In this document: piece by piece, positions 49,263 to 60,026 of the stretch
Position numbering within the stretch: the stretch's first letter is position 1
How the letters are laid out: each line of letters starts with the position of its first letter
NCBI RefSeq assembly: GCF_009812055.1
Contig: NZ_WQNH01000003.1
Span: 124,001 to 188,000, forward strand
DNA length: 64,000 nucleotides
Direction: 5' to 3'
From: Chelativorans xinjiangensis
GTDB taxonomy: Bacteria; Pseudomonadota; Alphaproteobacteria; Rhizobiales; Rhizobiaceae
Made by a program: the position numbers and the translations under genes
Notes under the pieces: generated by a model
What the model was told of the DNA's origin: nothing
Seen by the model: the letters and a program-made list of their open reading frames with translations, nothing else
Databases searched by the model: none

Positions 49263-50245
49263 GCGAGACCTGGAACATCGCCGTTCTCGGCGCCGGCGCC
49301 TGGGGCACGGCCCTCGCCCTCACCGCGCGCCGCGCCGGCCACAAGGCAACGCTGTGGGCACGCGACACCGAGGTTGCCCACGAGATCAACCACACGCATA
49401 CGAACAGCCGCTACCTGCCGGGCGTGAAGCTCGACCCAAAGCTCGCCGCCTTGAGCGACGTTACCGCCGTCCTCGACGGCGCGCACTGCGTGCTAGCGGC
49501 CACGCCGGCGCAGACCTTGCGCGCCGTGCTCGGCGCCACCCGCGATACGCTTGCGCCGGACGTGCCCGTGGTGCTGTGCGCCAAGGGCATCGAGCGCGAG
49601 ACCGGGCGGCTGATGTCCGAGGTTGCCCGCGAGGTGCTGCCGCAGAACCCGCTCGCCGCGCTCTCCGGCCCCAGCTTCGCCGCCGACGTTGCAGCTGGCC
49701 TGCCGACGGCCGTGACCGTCGCCGCCCATGACGGCGCGCTGGCGGCCGAACTCGCCGCTCGCCTCTCCGCGCCCAACCTGCGCTGCTATTCCAGCGCCGA
49801 TCTTACCGGCGTGGAGATCGGCGGGGCGCTGAAGAACGTGCTCGCCATCGCCGCCGGCGCAACCAGCGGCGCCGGCCTCGGCGCCAGCGCCGTTGCCGCG
49901 ATCGTCACCCGCGGCTTCGTGGAACTGAGGCGCATCGGCGCCGCCTTCGGTGCCGAGCCCGAGACGCTGATGGGCCTGTCGGGCCTCGGCGACCTGATCC
50001 TCACCTGCGGCTCCGCCCAATCGCGCAATTTCGCCTACGGCCTGGCGCTCGGCCGGGGTGAAAGCGTTGCGGGCTTGCCGCTTGCCGAGGGCGTCTTCAC
50101 CGCCGGCATCGCTGCCAAGATTGTACGCGAGCGTGGGCTGGAGGCGCCCATCGTCGGGAGCGTGACGGAGATCCTCGAAGGCCGGCTCACGGTGGAAGCT
50201 GCCATGCAGGCGCTGCTTGCACGGCCGTTGAAGAGAGAAGTGTGA
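49259..50245 (+). CDS. gpsA: Glycerol-3-phosphate dehydrogenase [NAD(P)+]
   Basis: Supplies sn-glycerol-3-phosphate for phospholipids. It has 328 residues, the Rossmann motif [11 protein letters not shown] at the N-terminus, and the catalytic Lys in [19 protein letters not shown] overlap with tsaD. The stop codon lies at the first unit of a heptad-repeat palindrome. Confidence 0.97.
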   Translation: MSETWNIAVLGAGAWGTALALTARRAGHKATLWARDTEVAHEINHTHTNSRYLPGVKLDPKLAALSDVTAVLDGAHCVLAATPAQTLRAVLGATRDTLAPDVPVVLCAKGIERETGRLMSEVAREVLPQNPLAALSGPSFAADVAAGLPTAVTVAAHDGALAAELAARLSAPNLRCYSSADLTGVEIGGALKNVLAIAAGATSGAGLGASAVAAIVTRGFVELRRIGAAFGAEPETLMGLSGLGDLILTCGSAQSRNFAYGLALGRGESVAGLPLAEGVFTAGIAAKIVRERGLEAPIVGSVTEILEGRLTVEAAMQALLARPLKREV

Positions 50246-50370
50246 GTAGTGATTAGTGAGTAGTGAGTAGTGAGTAGTGAGTAGAAAATAGTTGTGAATA
50301 TTAATTACTAAATAGATATGGCATATGCCAAAAACTATTAACTACTCACTATTCACTACTCGCTACTCAC
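50242..50370. repeat. TAGTGAG heptad-repeat palindrome
   Basis: Left arm: about five tandem copies of TAGTGAG/TAGTGAT (50242-50284). Right arm: the inverse in degenerate form (50341-50370, CACTACTCGCTACTCAC pattern). The centre is A+T-rich (50285-50340) and includes the palindrome GGCATATGCC at 50320-50329. The arms would fold into a long hairpin. It overlaps the gpsA stop and ends 20 bp before the YciI start. Confidence 0.8.
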
Positions 50371-50390
50371 TAACCGAAAGGAACCGCCCA

Positions 50391-50687
50391 ATGATCTACG
50401 TCATCCTGTGCCGGGACAAGCCCGGCCATCTCAATGTCCGCATGGACACGCGCCCCGAGCATGTCGCCTATCTGGACAAGCTTAATGCCGAGGGCACGCT
50501 GAAGTTCGCCGGTCCCTTTCTGGACGGCGAGGGAAAGCCCTGCGGCAGCATGGTCGCCATCGAGGCGGAGGACGGCGCCGCGGCCGAGACGATCGCCAGG
50601 GCCGACCCCTATGCTCTTGCCGGCCTCTTCGAATCCGTTGAAATACGCCCCTGGAACTGGGTCTTCAACAAACCGGAGGACGCGTGA
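50391..50687 (+). CDS. YciI-like protein
   Basis: A 98-residue ferredoxin-like fold protein of the YciI family, with the conserved His/Asp pocket residues in RPEHVAYLDKL and the DPYALAGLF motif. Function in the cell is unknown. GAAAGGAACCG precedes the ATG. Its stop overlaps the EVE gene start (TGATG). Confidence 0.9.
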   Translation: MIYVILCRDKPGHLNVRMDTRPEHVAYLDKLNAEGTLKFAGPFLDGEGKPCGSMVAIEAEDGAAAETIARADPYALAGLFESVEIRPWNWVFNKPEDA

Positions 50688-51112
50688 TGGCCTATTGGCT
50701 GTTCAAATCCGAACCCGACACCTGGTCGTGGGAGATGCAGAAGAAGAAGGGCGAGGAGGGCCAGGAGTGGGACGGGGTGCGCAACTTCCAGGCGCGCAGC
50801 AACATGCGGGCCATGAAGGTCGGCGACCTCGGCTTCTTCTATCACTCGGGCAAGGAGAAGGCCGTCGTCGGCATCGCCGAGGTGATCGCACCGGCCCATC
50901 CCGACTCCACCGCCGACGACCCCGCCTGGGAGTGCGTGGACATCCGCGCCGTCCGCGACGTGCCGAAGCCCGTCACCCTTGCCGACGTCAAGGCCAATCC
51001 GAAGCTCAAGGACATGGTTCTGGTCAACAATTCGCGCCTTTCCGTGCAGCCCGTGAGCGCGGCGGAATGGCAGGAAGTCTGCCGCATGGGCGGCCTCGAA
51101 AAGGCGCCGTGA
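50687..51112 (+). CDS. EVE-domain protein
   Basis: A 141-residue PUA-like EVE domain, with KSEPDTWSW at the start, WDGVRNFQARSNMR and the FYHSG motif forming the pocket. EVE domains bind modified cytosines or other modified bases, and bacterial members are often linked to RNA or DNA modification. ATG 50687 is used, with GGAGGA at good distance; it overlaps the YciI stop and is itself overlapped by the next gene's GTG. Confidence 0.93.
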   Translation: MAYWLFKSEPDTWSWEMQKKKGEEGQEWDGVRNFQARSNMRAMKVGDLGFFYHSGKEKAVVGIAEVIAPAHPDSTADDPAWECVDIRAVRDVPKPVTLADVKANPKLKDMVLVNNSRLSVQPVSAAEWQEVCRMGGLEKAP

Positions 51113-51768
51113 CCCGAAAGCTGACACGTGAAGGCGCGGAAGCCTTCATCCGCGCCAACACCACGCTCCGCGCCCCGCCCCATGTGCCGGAAATCCGCCT
51201 CCACCTTGCCGACGAGGCGCACGATCTTTGGCAGCGCACGGAGGAGGAGCTTGAGGCGATCGGCCTGCCGCCGCCCTTCTGGGCCTTCGCCTGGGCCGGC
51301 GGCCAGGGGCTCGCCCGCTATCTGCTCGACCACCCCGAGACGGTGCGGGGCCGCACCGTGTTCGACTTCGCCACCGGCTCCGGCCTCGTCGCCATCGCCG
51401 CCTGCAGGGCAGGCGCGGCGCAGGTGACGGCCGCCGACACCGACCCCTTCTCCGCAATCGCCTGCCATCTCAACATGGCGGCGAACGGCGTTGCCTTCGA
51501 TCTGACCGCCGACGAGCTCATCGGCAGCGACCCGGGATGCGAGGTGCTCACTGCCGGAGACGTCTTCTACGACCGCACCCTTGCCGAAGTGCTCGCCCCC
51601 TGGTTCACACATCTTACCGCGGGCGGCACCACCGTCCTCGTTGGCGATCCGGGCCGCGCCTACCTGCCGAAGGCGCGCATGCAGCCCCTCGCCAGCTACT
51701 CCGTTCCGGTCACCCGCGCCCTGGAGGATGCGGAAGTCAAGCGCACCACGGTCTGGCGCTTCACTTGA
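51109..51768 (+). CDS. Class I SAM methyltransferase, METTL20/ETFB-lysine type
   Basis: A 219-residue Rossmann methyltransferase with the SAM motif VFDFATGSGLVAIAACRAGA and ADTDPFS following. The PPFWAFAWAGGQGLARY segment is typical of the Nnt1/METTL20 group, whose bacterial members methylate lysines of electron-transfer flavoprotein beta. No etf genes are in the window, so the target is inferred. GTG start overlaps the EVE stop (GTGA). Confidence 0.85.
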   Translation: MTRKLTREGAEAFIRANTTLRAPPHVPEIRLHLADEAHDLWQRTEEELEAIGLPPPFWAFAWAGGQGLARYLLDHPETVRGRTVFDFATGSGLVAIAACRAGAAQVTAADTDPFSAIACHLNMAANGVAFDLTADELIGSDPGCEVLTAGDVFYDRTLAEVLAPWFTHLTAGGTTVLVGDPGRAYLPKARMQPLASYSVPVTRALEDAEVKRTTVWRFT

Positions 51769-51825
51769 CGCTATAAGCGCGCGGGCGTTCAATCCCGCCG
51801 TGCATAAAATACGCGGAGGGGTCCT

Positions 51826-52233
51826 ATGGACTTCGGCGGAATGAACTATCTGGCGATCCTCGCGGCGGCCGTCGCCGCCTTCGCCTTCGGCGCGGTCTAT
51901 TATATGGCGCTCGGCAAGCCCTGGATGAAAGCCGCGCGGCTGAAGCCGGAAGAGATGAAGATGAGTCCGGGGCCCTTCATCACCTCCTTCGCCGCCGAGC
52001 TGATCATGGCCTGGGTTCTGGCCGGTGTCATCGGCCATCTGGGCACGGGCCAGGTGACCCTCTGGAACGGTGTGATCTCCGGCGCCTTCATCTGGCTCGG
52101 CTTCATGGCGACGATCATCGCCGTCAACCACCGCTACCAGGGCTTCGGCTGGGACCTCACCCTTATCGATGCGGGCCATTGGCTCGGCGTGGCGCTGCTG
52201 ATGGGGGGCATCATCGGCTGGTTCGGGGTTTAG
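51826..52233 (+). CDS. DUF1761 membrane protein
   Basis: A 135-residue protein with four transmembrane segments (about 5-25, 48-68, 78-98, 115-134) and the family motif AFGAVYYMALGKPWMKA. No function is known. GGAGGGG sits ahead of the ATG. It is 57 bp after the methyltransferase and may be the last gene of that unit. Confidence 0.85.
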   Translation: MDFGGMNYLAILAAAVAAFAFGAVYYMALGKPWMKAARLKPEEMKMSPGPFITSFAAELIMAWVLAGVIGHLGTGQVTLWNGVISGAFIWLGFMATIIAVNHRYQGFGWDLTLIDAGHWLGVALLMGGIIGWFGV

Positions 52234-52269
52234 CTCTCCACGCGGAAAAGCAGGGCGTAGGCATCAACA

Positions 52270-52288
52270 CTGATGTTCTAGACATCAG
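52270..52288. promoter_or_regulatory. Palindromic operator before XRE gene
   Basis: CTGATGT-TCTAG-ACATCAG, 7-bp perfect arms with a 5-nt centre, 42 bp upstream of the XRE regulator start. It is suited to autoregulation by that dimeric helix-turn-helix protein. Confidence 0.5.
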
Positions 52289-52330
52289 CATTCATCTATC
52301 GTATATGACACGTCGTCAGACGGAGCGTCC

Positions 52331-52600
52331 ATGATCACGGCAGCACAGATGCGCGCCGCGCGTGCCCTTTTGGGCATCGACCAGAAGCGGCTTGCCGAGC
52401 TTTCCGGCGTCTCGCTCCCCACCATCCAGAGGATGGAGGCGAGCGAGGGCAATGTGCGCGGCGTGGTCGATACGCTTTCCAAGGTCGTCGAGGCGCTCGA
52501 TGCCGCCGGCATCGAGCTGATCGGCGAAAACGCACCAAGCACCGGCAGCGGGCGCGGCGTGCGCTTCAAGGAAGCCGCGGTGAAGGGCAAGGCCGGCTGA
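52331..52600 (+). CDS. XRE-family transcriptional regulator
   Basis: An 89-residue protein with a Cro/C1-type helix-turn-helix (MRAARALLGIDQKRLAELSG, then VSLPTIQRME, about residues 7-40) and a short C-terminal tail. Single-domain members commonly autoregulate. The SulP transporter follows by 83 bp on the same strand, so it may regulate that gene. GGAGCG precedes the ATG. Confidence 0.92.
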   Translation: MITAAQMRAARALLGIDQKRLAELSGVSLPTIQRMEASEGNVRGVVDTLSKVVEALDAAGIELIGENAPSTGSGRGVRFKEAAVKGKAG

Positions 52601-52683
52601 CGAGGAACGTGCAACGGCGACCGCCGGGCAGGCGCCACGATCCGCTGCCCACATGGCCCGCTGCCTATATGGGATAAACAGGG

Positions 52684-54378
52684 ATGCTTGCCCGTACGCG
52701 TGAACCCGGCTTCATCGAACTCTTCACGCCAAAGCTCGTCACCGTCTTCCGCGAAGGCTACGGCCTTGCGGCATTCAAGGCCGATGTGCTGGCCGGCCTC
52801 ACCGTTGCCATCATCGCCCTGCCGCTTTCCATGGCGATCGCCATCGCCTCGGGCGTCTCGCCGGAGCGCGGGCTCTATACGGCCATCGTCGGCGGCTTCT
52901 TCGTCTCTGCGCTTGGCGGCAGCCGTTTTCAGATCGGCGGTCCGGCCGGCGCCTTCATCGTCCTCGTGCTCGCCACCGTGCAGGTGCACGGCGTGGATGG
53001 GCTGATCCTCGCCACCTTCCTGTCCGGCCTCATCCTTTTCGCCATCGGTTTCCTGAGGCTCGGCACCTTTATCAAATACGTGCCCTATCCGGTTACCGTC
53101 GGCTTCACCTCCGGCATCGCCGTCATCATCCTTGCCAGCCAGATCAAGGACTTCCTGGGCCTTTCGCTCATTGGCCCGGAGCCGGGGCCGTTCGTTCCCA
53201 AGCTTCAGGCGCTCGGTGCCGCACTGCCGACCGTCAGCGTCTCCGCCGTGGCGCTCTCCGTGCTTGCCGTCCTCACCATCCTTGTCCTGCGCCGCTACCG
53301 GCCTCACTGGCCGGGCTTTCTGATCGCGGTCGCGCTCGCCACCCTTGCCGCCTGGCTGCTCGACCTGCCGGTGGAGACCATCGGTACGCGCTTCGGCGGC
53401 ATCCCGCAGACGCTGCCCCTGCCGCACCTGCCGGAGCTGACGGTGGAGAAGATCACCTCCGTCCTGCCGGCCGCCCTCTCCTTCGCGCTTCTGGGCGGCA
53501 TCGAAAGCCTGCTTTCGGCCGTCGTTGCCGATTCCATGAGCGGGCGCCGCCATCGCTCCAACTGCGAATTAGTCGCCCAAGGCACCGCCAATGTCGCCGC
53601 CGCCCTCTTCGGCGGGTTCTGCGTCACCGGCACCATCGCCCGCACGGCGGCCAATATCCGCGCCGGCGCGCGCGGGCCCGTTTCCGGCATGCTGCACTCG
53701 GCTTTCCTGCTCGTCTTCATGCTTGCGGCAGCACCGCTGGCGAGCTTCATCCCGCTTGCAGCGCTCGCCGCGATCCTCGTGATCGTCGCCTGGAACATGG
53801 CGGAGAAGCACCAGTTCGCCGCTCTCCTGCGCGGCGCGCGCGGCGACGCCGTCGTGCTGATGGTGACCTTCCTGCTCGTCGTCTTCCGCGACCTCACCGA
53901 GGGCATTCTCGTCGGCTTCGGCCTGGGGGCGCTGCTCTTCCTGCACCGCATGTCGCAGGCGGTCGAGGTCGACCGCGCGAACGCCATCACGCAGGCGGAT
54001 CGCGCCGACAACGGCGAGGTGCCCTATGCGGCGGAGATCGCCACCGACGACGACATCGTCGTCTACCGCATCTCGGGCGCCTTCTTCTTCGGCGCCGCCG
54101 CAAGCGTCGCCGCAGCTCTCGACCGCATCGGCGGCCAACCCCAGGCCTATGTCATCGACATCGCCGCCGTCAGCGTTCTGGACTCCACGGCCGCCGCGAC
54201 CATCGAAGGCTTCGCCCGCAAGGCGCGCGGCCAGGGCGCCACCGTCTATCTCGTCGGCGCCAGCCCGGCGATCCGCCACCTCTTGCGCACCCACGGCGTG
54301 CGCCCGCCCCATGTGCGGTTCTACAGCAAGCTCGACGGCGCCATCGCCGCCGCGAGGCGGGAGAAGGAAAGCGCTTGA
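52684..54378 (+). CDS. SulP-family anion transporter with STAS domain
   Basis: A 564-residue protein with 12-14 transmembrane helices (about 35-425) and a cytoplasmic STAS domain (about 455-555). The N-terminal sulfate-transporter signature GVSPERGLYTAIVGGFF and the QIGGPAGAFIV loop are clear. SulP members carry sulfate, bicarbonate or dicarboxylates; the cargo cannot be chosen from sequence. It converges with ispZ (4 bp apart). Confidence 0.93.
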   Translation: MLARTREPGFIELFTPKLVTVFREGYGLAAFKADVLAGLTVAIIALPLSMAIAIASGVSPERGLYTAIVGGFFVSALGGSRFQIGGPAGAFIVLVLATVQVHGVDGLILATFLSGLILFAIGFLRLGTFIKYVPYPVTVGFTSGIAVIILASQIKDFLGLSLIGPEPGPFVPKLQALGAALPTVSVSAVALSVLAVLTILVLRRYRPHWPGFLIAVALATLAAWLLDLPVETIGTRFGGIPQTLPLPHLPELTVEKITSVLPAALSFALLGGIESLLSAVVADSMSGRRHRSNCELVAQGTANVAAALFGGFCVTGTIARTAANIRAGARGPVSGMLHSAFLLVFMLAAAPLASFIPLAALAAILVIVAWNMAEKHQFAALLRGARGDAVVLMVTFLLVVFRDLTEGILVGFGLGALLFLHRMSQAVEVDRANAITQADRADNGEVPYAAEIATDDDIVVYRISGAFFFGAAASVAAALDRIGGQPQAYVIDIAAVSVLDSTAAATIEGFARKARGQGATVYLVGASPAIRHLLRTHGVRPPHVRFYSKLDGAIAAARREKESA

Positions 54379-54382
54379 GCGC

Positions 54383-55032
54383 TTACTCGCCCGGCTGCTT
54401 CTCTTCCAGCGAATGCCGCATGATAAGCGGCATCTGGCTCATGGTGAAGATGAGGGTGATGGGCATGATGCCCCACACCTTGAAGGCCACCCAGGCGTCG
54501 GTGGAGAAGGACCGCCACACGACCTCGTTGGCGACCGCCAGGAAGATGAAGAACAACCCCCAGCGCAGCGTCAGCTTGCGCCAGCCTTCCGCATCCAGCT
54601 TGAACGCGGAATCGAACACGTAGCCGAGCAGCGACTTGCCGAAGGCGAGCCCGCCGAGAAGCACCGCGGCGAACAGCGTGTTGACGATGGTCGGCTTCAT
54701 CTTGATGAAGATCTCGCTGTGCAGGTAGAGCGTCAGCGCGCCGAAGACGAAGACGACGACGCCCGATACCAGCGGCATGATGGGCAGCGTGCGCGTGAGG
54801 AGCCAGGAGGCGCTGAGCGCGAGCGCCGTCGCCACCATGAAGAGCGCCGTGGCGATGAACAGCGGCCCGCCGAGGCTGCCCAGCGCCGGAAGGCGCTCCG
54901 CCAGCCACTCGCCGCGCGCATTGGCGAAGAAGAAGACCATGAGCGGGCCGAGCTCCAGCACCAGCTTGAGGAGCGGGTTGACCGCCTTGCGCTTCGGGTC
55001 CGACGGATCGCGTTCGAATATGGTCTTGTCAG

Positions 55033-55036
<4 letters not shown>
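54383..55036 (-). CDS. ispZ: Septation protein A / YciB family
   Basis: A 217-residue inner-membrane protein with five to six transmembrane helices. The [16 protein letters not shown] start and the [13 protein letters not shown] motif near the C-terminus are typical. In other bacteria YciB affects envelope integrity and cell division. GTG start overlaps the ftsY stop (GTGA). Confidence 0.93.
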
Positions 55037-56685
<1,649 letters not shown>

Positions 56686-56700
56686 GAATTCCTTATGCTC

Positions 56701-57984
56701 TCAAGCCGCTACCCGTTCAGCGGGAACCGCCGTCAGCCGCGCGCCGTCGTGTCCCGTGATAAAGGCGTCGACGATCTCGCCGGGCTTGCCGGCCTTTATG
56801 GCGGCAAGGGTGAAGCCTTCCGTGCGGCCGAGGCCCTTACGCTCAACGAGAACGCGCTGCCGCGTGCCCTCGAGCGCCATAAGGTGCGACCGGTACGCCC
56901 CGTCGCCCGCCGCCCGCAGCCGTGCCGCGCGCTCCTTCACCACCGCGCGGGGCAGTAGCGGCATACGCGCCGCCGGTGTGCCCTCGCGCGGCGAGAAGGG
57001 GAAGACGTGCAGATGTGTGAGCCCGCATTCCTCGACGATCCTGAGCGAGTTCTGGAACATCGCCTCCGTCTCGGTCGGGAAGCCGGCGATGATGTCCGCG
57101 CCGAAGACGGCGTCGGGCCTGAGCCGACGCACCTCGTCGCAGAAACGGATGGAATCGGCCCTCAGATGCCGCCGCTTCATGCGCTTCAGGATCATGTCGT
57201 CGCCCGCCTGCAGCGACAGATGCAGATGCGGCATGAGCCGCCCCTCCTCGGCGAGCGCCGCCATAAGGTCGGCGTCCGCCTCGATGGAGTCGATGGAGGA
57301 AAGCCTGAGCCGCTTCAATTCCGGTACATACCGCAGGATCGCCCGGGTCAACCGGCCGAGCCGTGGGCTGCCGGGCAGGTCCGCACCATAGCTCGTCAGG
57401 TCCACACCCGTCAGCACCACCTCGGTATAACCGTTGTCGACCAGGCGCTTCACCTGGTCCACCACCGCGCCCATGGGCACGGAGCGGGAATTGCCGCGCC
57501 CGTATGGGATGATGCAGAAGGTGCAGCGGTGGTCGCAGCCGTTCTGCACCTGCACGAAGGCGCGTGCCCGCCCCTCGATGGCATCCACCATGTGCGAGGC
57601 GGTCTCGCGCACCTCCATGATATCGTTGACGCGCACCTTTTCGAAGCGGTTGACGCCGAAATCCGGCAGCGCGCGATAGCTATGGCGTTGCAGCTTCTCC
57701 TCGTTGCCGAGAACGAGGTCCACCTCTTCCATCTCGCCGAAGGTGGCCGGCTCCGTCTGCGCCGCACATCCGGTGACGATGATGCGCGCCTCCGGCCTCT
57801 CGCGTCTGGCCTTGCGGATCGCCTGCCGCGCCTGGCGCACGGCTTCCGCCGTCACGGCGCAGGTGTTGATGACGACGGCGCCGCCGTCGAGCGCATCGAG
57901 CCCTGCAGCGCCGGCCTCGCGCTTGATGACCTCGGACTCGTAGGCGTTGAGCCGGCAGCCGAAGGTGACGACATCCACCGCCAT
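56701..57984 (-). CDS. mtaB: tRNA t6A37 methylthiotransferase MtaB
   Basis: Radical-SAM enzyme that adds a methylthio group to t6A37 in tRNA (MiaB family, MtaB/e-MtaB type). It has 427 residues: N-terminal cluster cysteines (Cys10, then two more in NTCAVT and VTGCAAQ), radical-SAM motif CDHRCTFCIIP, and a C-terminal TRAM domain. ATG overlaps the dapF stop. Its substrate is the product of TsaD, encoded 8 kb away. Confidence 0.94.
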   Translation of the reverse strand: MAVDVVTFGCRLNAYESEVIKREAGAAGLDALDGGAVVINTCAVTAEAVRQARQAIRKARRERPEARIIVTGCAAQTEPATFGEMEEVDLVLGNEEKLQRHSYRALPDFGVNRFEKVRVNDIMEVRETASHMVDAIEGRARAFVQVQNGCDHRCTFCIIPYGRGNSRSVPMGAVVDQVKRLVDNGYTEVVLTGVDLTSYGADLPGSPRLGRLTRAILRYVPELKRLRLSSIDSIEADADLMAALAEEGRLMPHLHLSLQAGDDMILKRMKRRHLRADSIRFCDEVRRLRPDAVFGADIIAGFPTETEAMFQNSLRIVEECGLTHLHVFPFSPREGTPAARMPLLPRAVVKERAARLRAAGDGAYRSHLMALEGTRQRVLVERKGLGRTEGFTLAAIKAGKPGEIVDAFITGHDGARLTAVPAERVAA

Positions 57985-58865
57985 CAGGCCGCCCCCTCCT
58001 TCTCGCGTTCCCATTCGCCCGTTGCCGGGTCGAAGCGGCCGGAAAACTCCCATTCCGCCGGCCCGGTCATGACCACGTGGTCGTCTCCACGCCAGAGGAT
58101 GTCGAGCGGCCCGCCCGGAACGGTGACCGTGACCTGCCGTCCCGTGCGCCCCGTGCGTGCCGCCGCGACGGCCGCCGCACAGGCCGCCGAGCCGCAGGCC
58201 CGCGTCAGCCCCGCTCCACGCTCCCAGGTGCGGATGGTCATGGCATCCCGCGCCGTCACGTGGGCGATGGTGATGTTGGCGCGCTCGGGAAACATCGGAT
58301 GATGCTCGAGGAGCGGCCCGAAGCGTTCCAGGTCGTAGGCGTTCACGTCGCCGTCCACCCAGAAGACCGCGTGCGGATTGCCCATCGATACGACGGAGGG
58401 CGAATGCAGCACCGGCGCGTCGATCGGCCCCACCTGCAATTCGATCATGCGCGTGTCGCGGAACTCTTCGGCCAGCGGGATCTCCTGCCAGCCGAAGCGC
58501 GGCCGGCCCATATCGACGGAGATCAGCCCGTCCGTATGCTCCTCGGCGTCGAGCACGCCGGCAACGGTTTCGAAGGTGAAGCGGCTCCGCTCGGTCTCGG
58601 CGGAAAGCGCCTGCACGACGCAGCGCATGCCGTTGCCGCAGGCCTGCGCCATGCTGCCGTCGGAATTGATGATCTCGACATAATAGTCGGTGCCCGGTGC
58701 CTTCGGATCGTGGATGGCCATGATCTGGTCGAAACGGGTTGCCGGATCGGCGGCGAGCGCGACGGCTGCGGCAGGCAGCACGCGATCCGCGCGCCCGCGC
58801 ATGTCGGCAACGATGATTTCGTTGCCGAGCCCGTTCATCTTTGCGAATTGCGCCAGTTCCGCCAT
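57984..58865 (-). CDS. dapF: Diaminopimelate epimerase
   Basis: Converts LL- to meso-diaminopimelate for lysine and peptidoglycan. It has 293 residues; the two catalytic cysteines are in QACGNGMRC and TRACGSAAC. The start at [15 protein letters not shown] is the family N-terminus. First gene of dapF-mtaB-ftsY-ispZ, with every junction overlapping or nearly so. Confidence 0.97.
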   Translation of the reverse strand: MAELAQFAKMNGLGNEIIVADMRGRADRVLPAAAVALAADPATRFDQIMAIHDPKAPGTDYYVEIINSDGSMAQACGNGMRCVVQALSAETERSRFTFETVAGVLDAEEHTDGLISVDMGRPRFGWQEIPLAEEFRDTRMIELQVGPIDAPVLHSPSVVSMGNPHAVFWVDGDVNAYDLERFGPLLEHHPMFPERANITIAHVTARDAMTIRTWERGAGLTRACGSAACAAAVAAARTGRTGRQVTVTVPGGPLDILWRGDDHVVMTGPAEWEFSGRFDPATGEWEREKEGAA

Positions 58866-58941
58866 GGGTTCCGATCCCGTCGGGGTTTGGCGCCTATATG
58901 GCGGATGACGCCGCAAATTACCAGACACGCGGGGTCTTAGA

Positions 58942-59041
58942 GCAATTCCAGGAAAAGTGGGAACCGGCTTTCCGGCCGGAATTGCGACAAGACAACGAGT
59001 TAGACCAGTTCATCGGTTCCATGAAACGATGAATTGGTCTA
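58942..59041. repeat. Dispersed AGCAATTCC-type repeat element
   Basis: About 100 bp with two hairpins: GCAATTCC/GGAATTGC (58942-58949 with 58978-58985) and a 15-bp near-perfect stem (59001-59015 with 59027-59041). The consensus AGCAATTCCAGGAAAAGTG...GGAATTGC is a widespread intergenic repeat of Hyphomicrobiales. Its last bases supply the TAG stop of the DUF1328 gene. Confidence 0.8.
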
Positions 59042-59200
59042 GGCGATGGCGATGATTCCGAGGACGGCGAGCAGGAACAGGACAAGGACGAGGAGGATGA
59101 GGATTTTTGCCACGGCCATAGCCGCGCCGGCAATGCTGTTGAGGCCAAAAAGGCTCGCTATGGCCGCGATAATAAGAAGGATGAGAACCCATTTGAGCAT
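59039..59200 (-). CDS. DUF1328 small membrane protein
   Basis: A 53-residue protein, almost entirely hydrophobic with two transmembrane helices (about 3-22 and 29-51), beginning MLKWVLILLIIAAIASLFG, which is the DUF1328/YtjA signature. AAGGAC precedes the ATG; an upstream extension is possible but not conserved. Its stop codon (59039-59041) lies inside the dispersed repeat, so the C-terminus may have been set by repeat insertion. Confidence 0.88.
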   Translation of the reverse strand: MLKWVLILLIIAAIASLFGLNSIAGAAMAVAKILILLVLVLFLLAVLGIIAIA

Positions 59201-59423
59201 GGAAATGTCCTTCGCAAGAACGAACGCCTTGCGATAACGCGATCTCCCGCAGCCGGTTCCCTGCCTTTTCGGTACACGCAGCGCGTGCAATAGTGGGTAA
59301 TTTCTCTACGGAAACCGGTTCTTAACCATGACGGTGTGTGATAATTTCCAATCTTCGCCACGATTGAGCGCAAACAGGAGTGCGATCGAGGGCGCGGACC
59401 TTCGGCCCAAAACGGAGAGAGGG

Positions 59424-59963
59424 ATGCTACACTCGAAAACCGGAATTCTCGCCATCTCGCTGTTGGCGCTTGGCTTGGCCGGCTGCCAGTCCGGCCGCTT
59501 CGGCACGGCGCAGGCGCCCGCGCCGTTGCCAGCCGCGCCTTCGGGCACGGTAAGCGGAAGCCAGCTTCCCCCGCCGACCGCACCGGCCGACGCCGGCGCA
59601 TTTCCCGCCGCGCCCAACCAGCCGGGGACCGACGTCGCGGCGCTCGATCCTGAAGCGCAAGCGGCAGCAGCAGCGGCGGCACCCACGATCGACAAGAACA
59701 GCCTGCTCGGCTCGTGGTCGGTCAGCTCTGGCGGCTCCAACTGCCAGATGTTCCTGACGCTCACCAAATACGGCAATGCTTCCCGCGGCGGCACGCGCGG
59801 CTGTTCGGGAGCGCTCGCTGATATGCGTGGTTGGGACCTCGCGGGAAAGCAGCTCGAGATATATAACGATGCCGGTGACACGATCGCGCGCCTTTATTCG
59901 AGCGGCGGCGAACGGCTCGACGGCCAGACCACGACCGGCATGCCCGTCTCGCTCTCCCGCTGA
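59424..59963 (+). CDS. omp19: Outer-membrane lipoprotein Omp19
   Basis: A 179-residue lipoprotein with lipobox LGLAGC (Cys about 22), an Ala/Pro-rich linker (about 30-95) and a C-terminal AprI/Inh-type protease-inhibitor barrel (about 100-179). The end (ARLYSSGGERLDGQTTTGM...SLSR) closely matches Brucella Omp19, whose purified form inhibits proteases. GGAGAGAGGG precedes the ATG. It is followed at 63 bp by zapE. Confidence 0.9.
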   Translation: MLHSKTGILAISLLALGLAGCQSGRFGTAQAPAPLPAAPSGTVSGSQLPPPTAPADAGAFPAAPNQPGTDVAALDPEAQAAAAAAAPTIDKNSLLGSWSVSSGGSNCQMFLTLTKYGNASRGGTRGCSGALADMRGWDLAGKQLEIYNDAGDTIARLYSSGGERLDGQTTTGMPVSLSR

Positions 59964-60026
59964 ACCGCAGGTGGGGCGCAACCCCGCCATGCCCATGAAC
60001 CCGCCAGCCTCTTTCCGGTAACGCCC

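Noticed and set aside
47168-50245. 1025-codon plus-strand frame starting opposite hemC
   Set aside because: Only its gpsA part is real; the first two thirds are antisense to hemC and out of frame with tsaD.
50242-50370. CRISPR-like array
   Set aside because: Units are 7 bp and contiguous with no unique spacers, and no cas genes are present.
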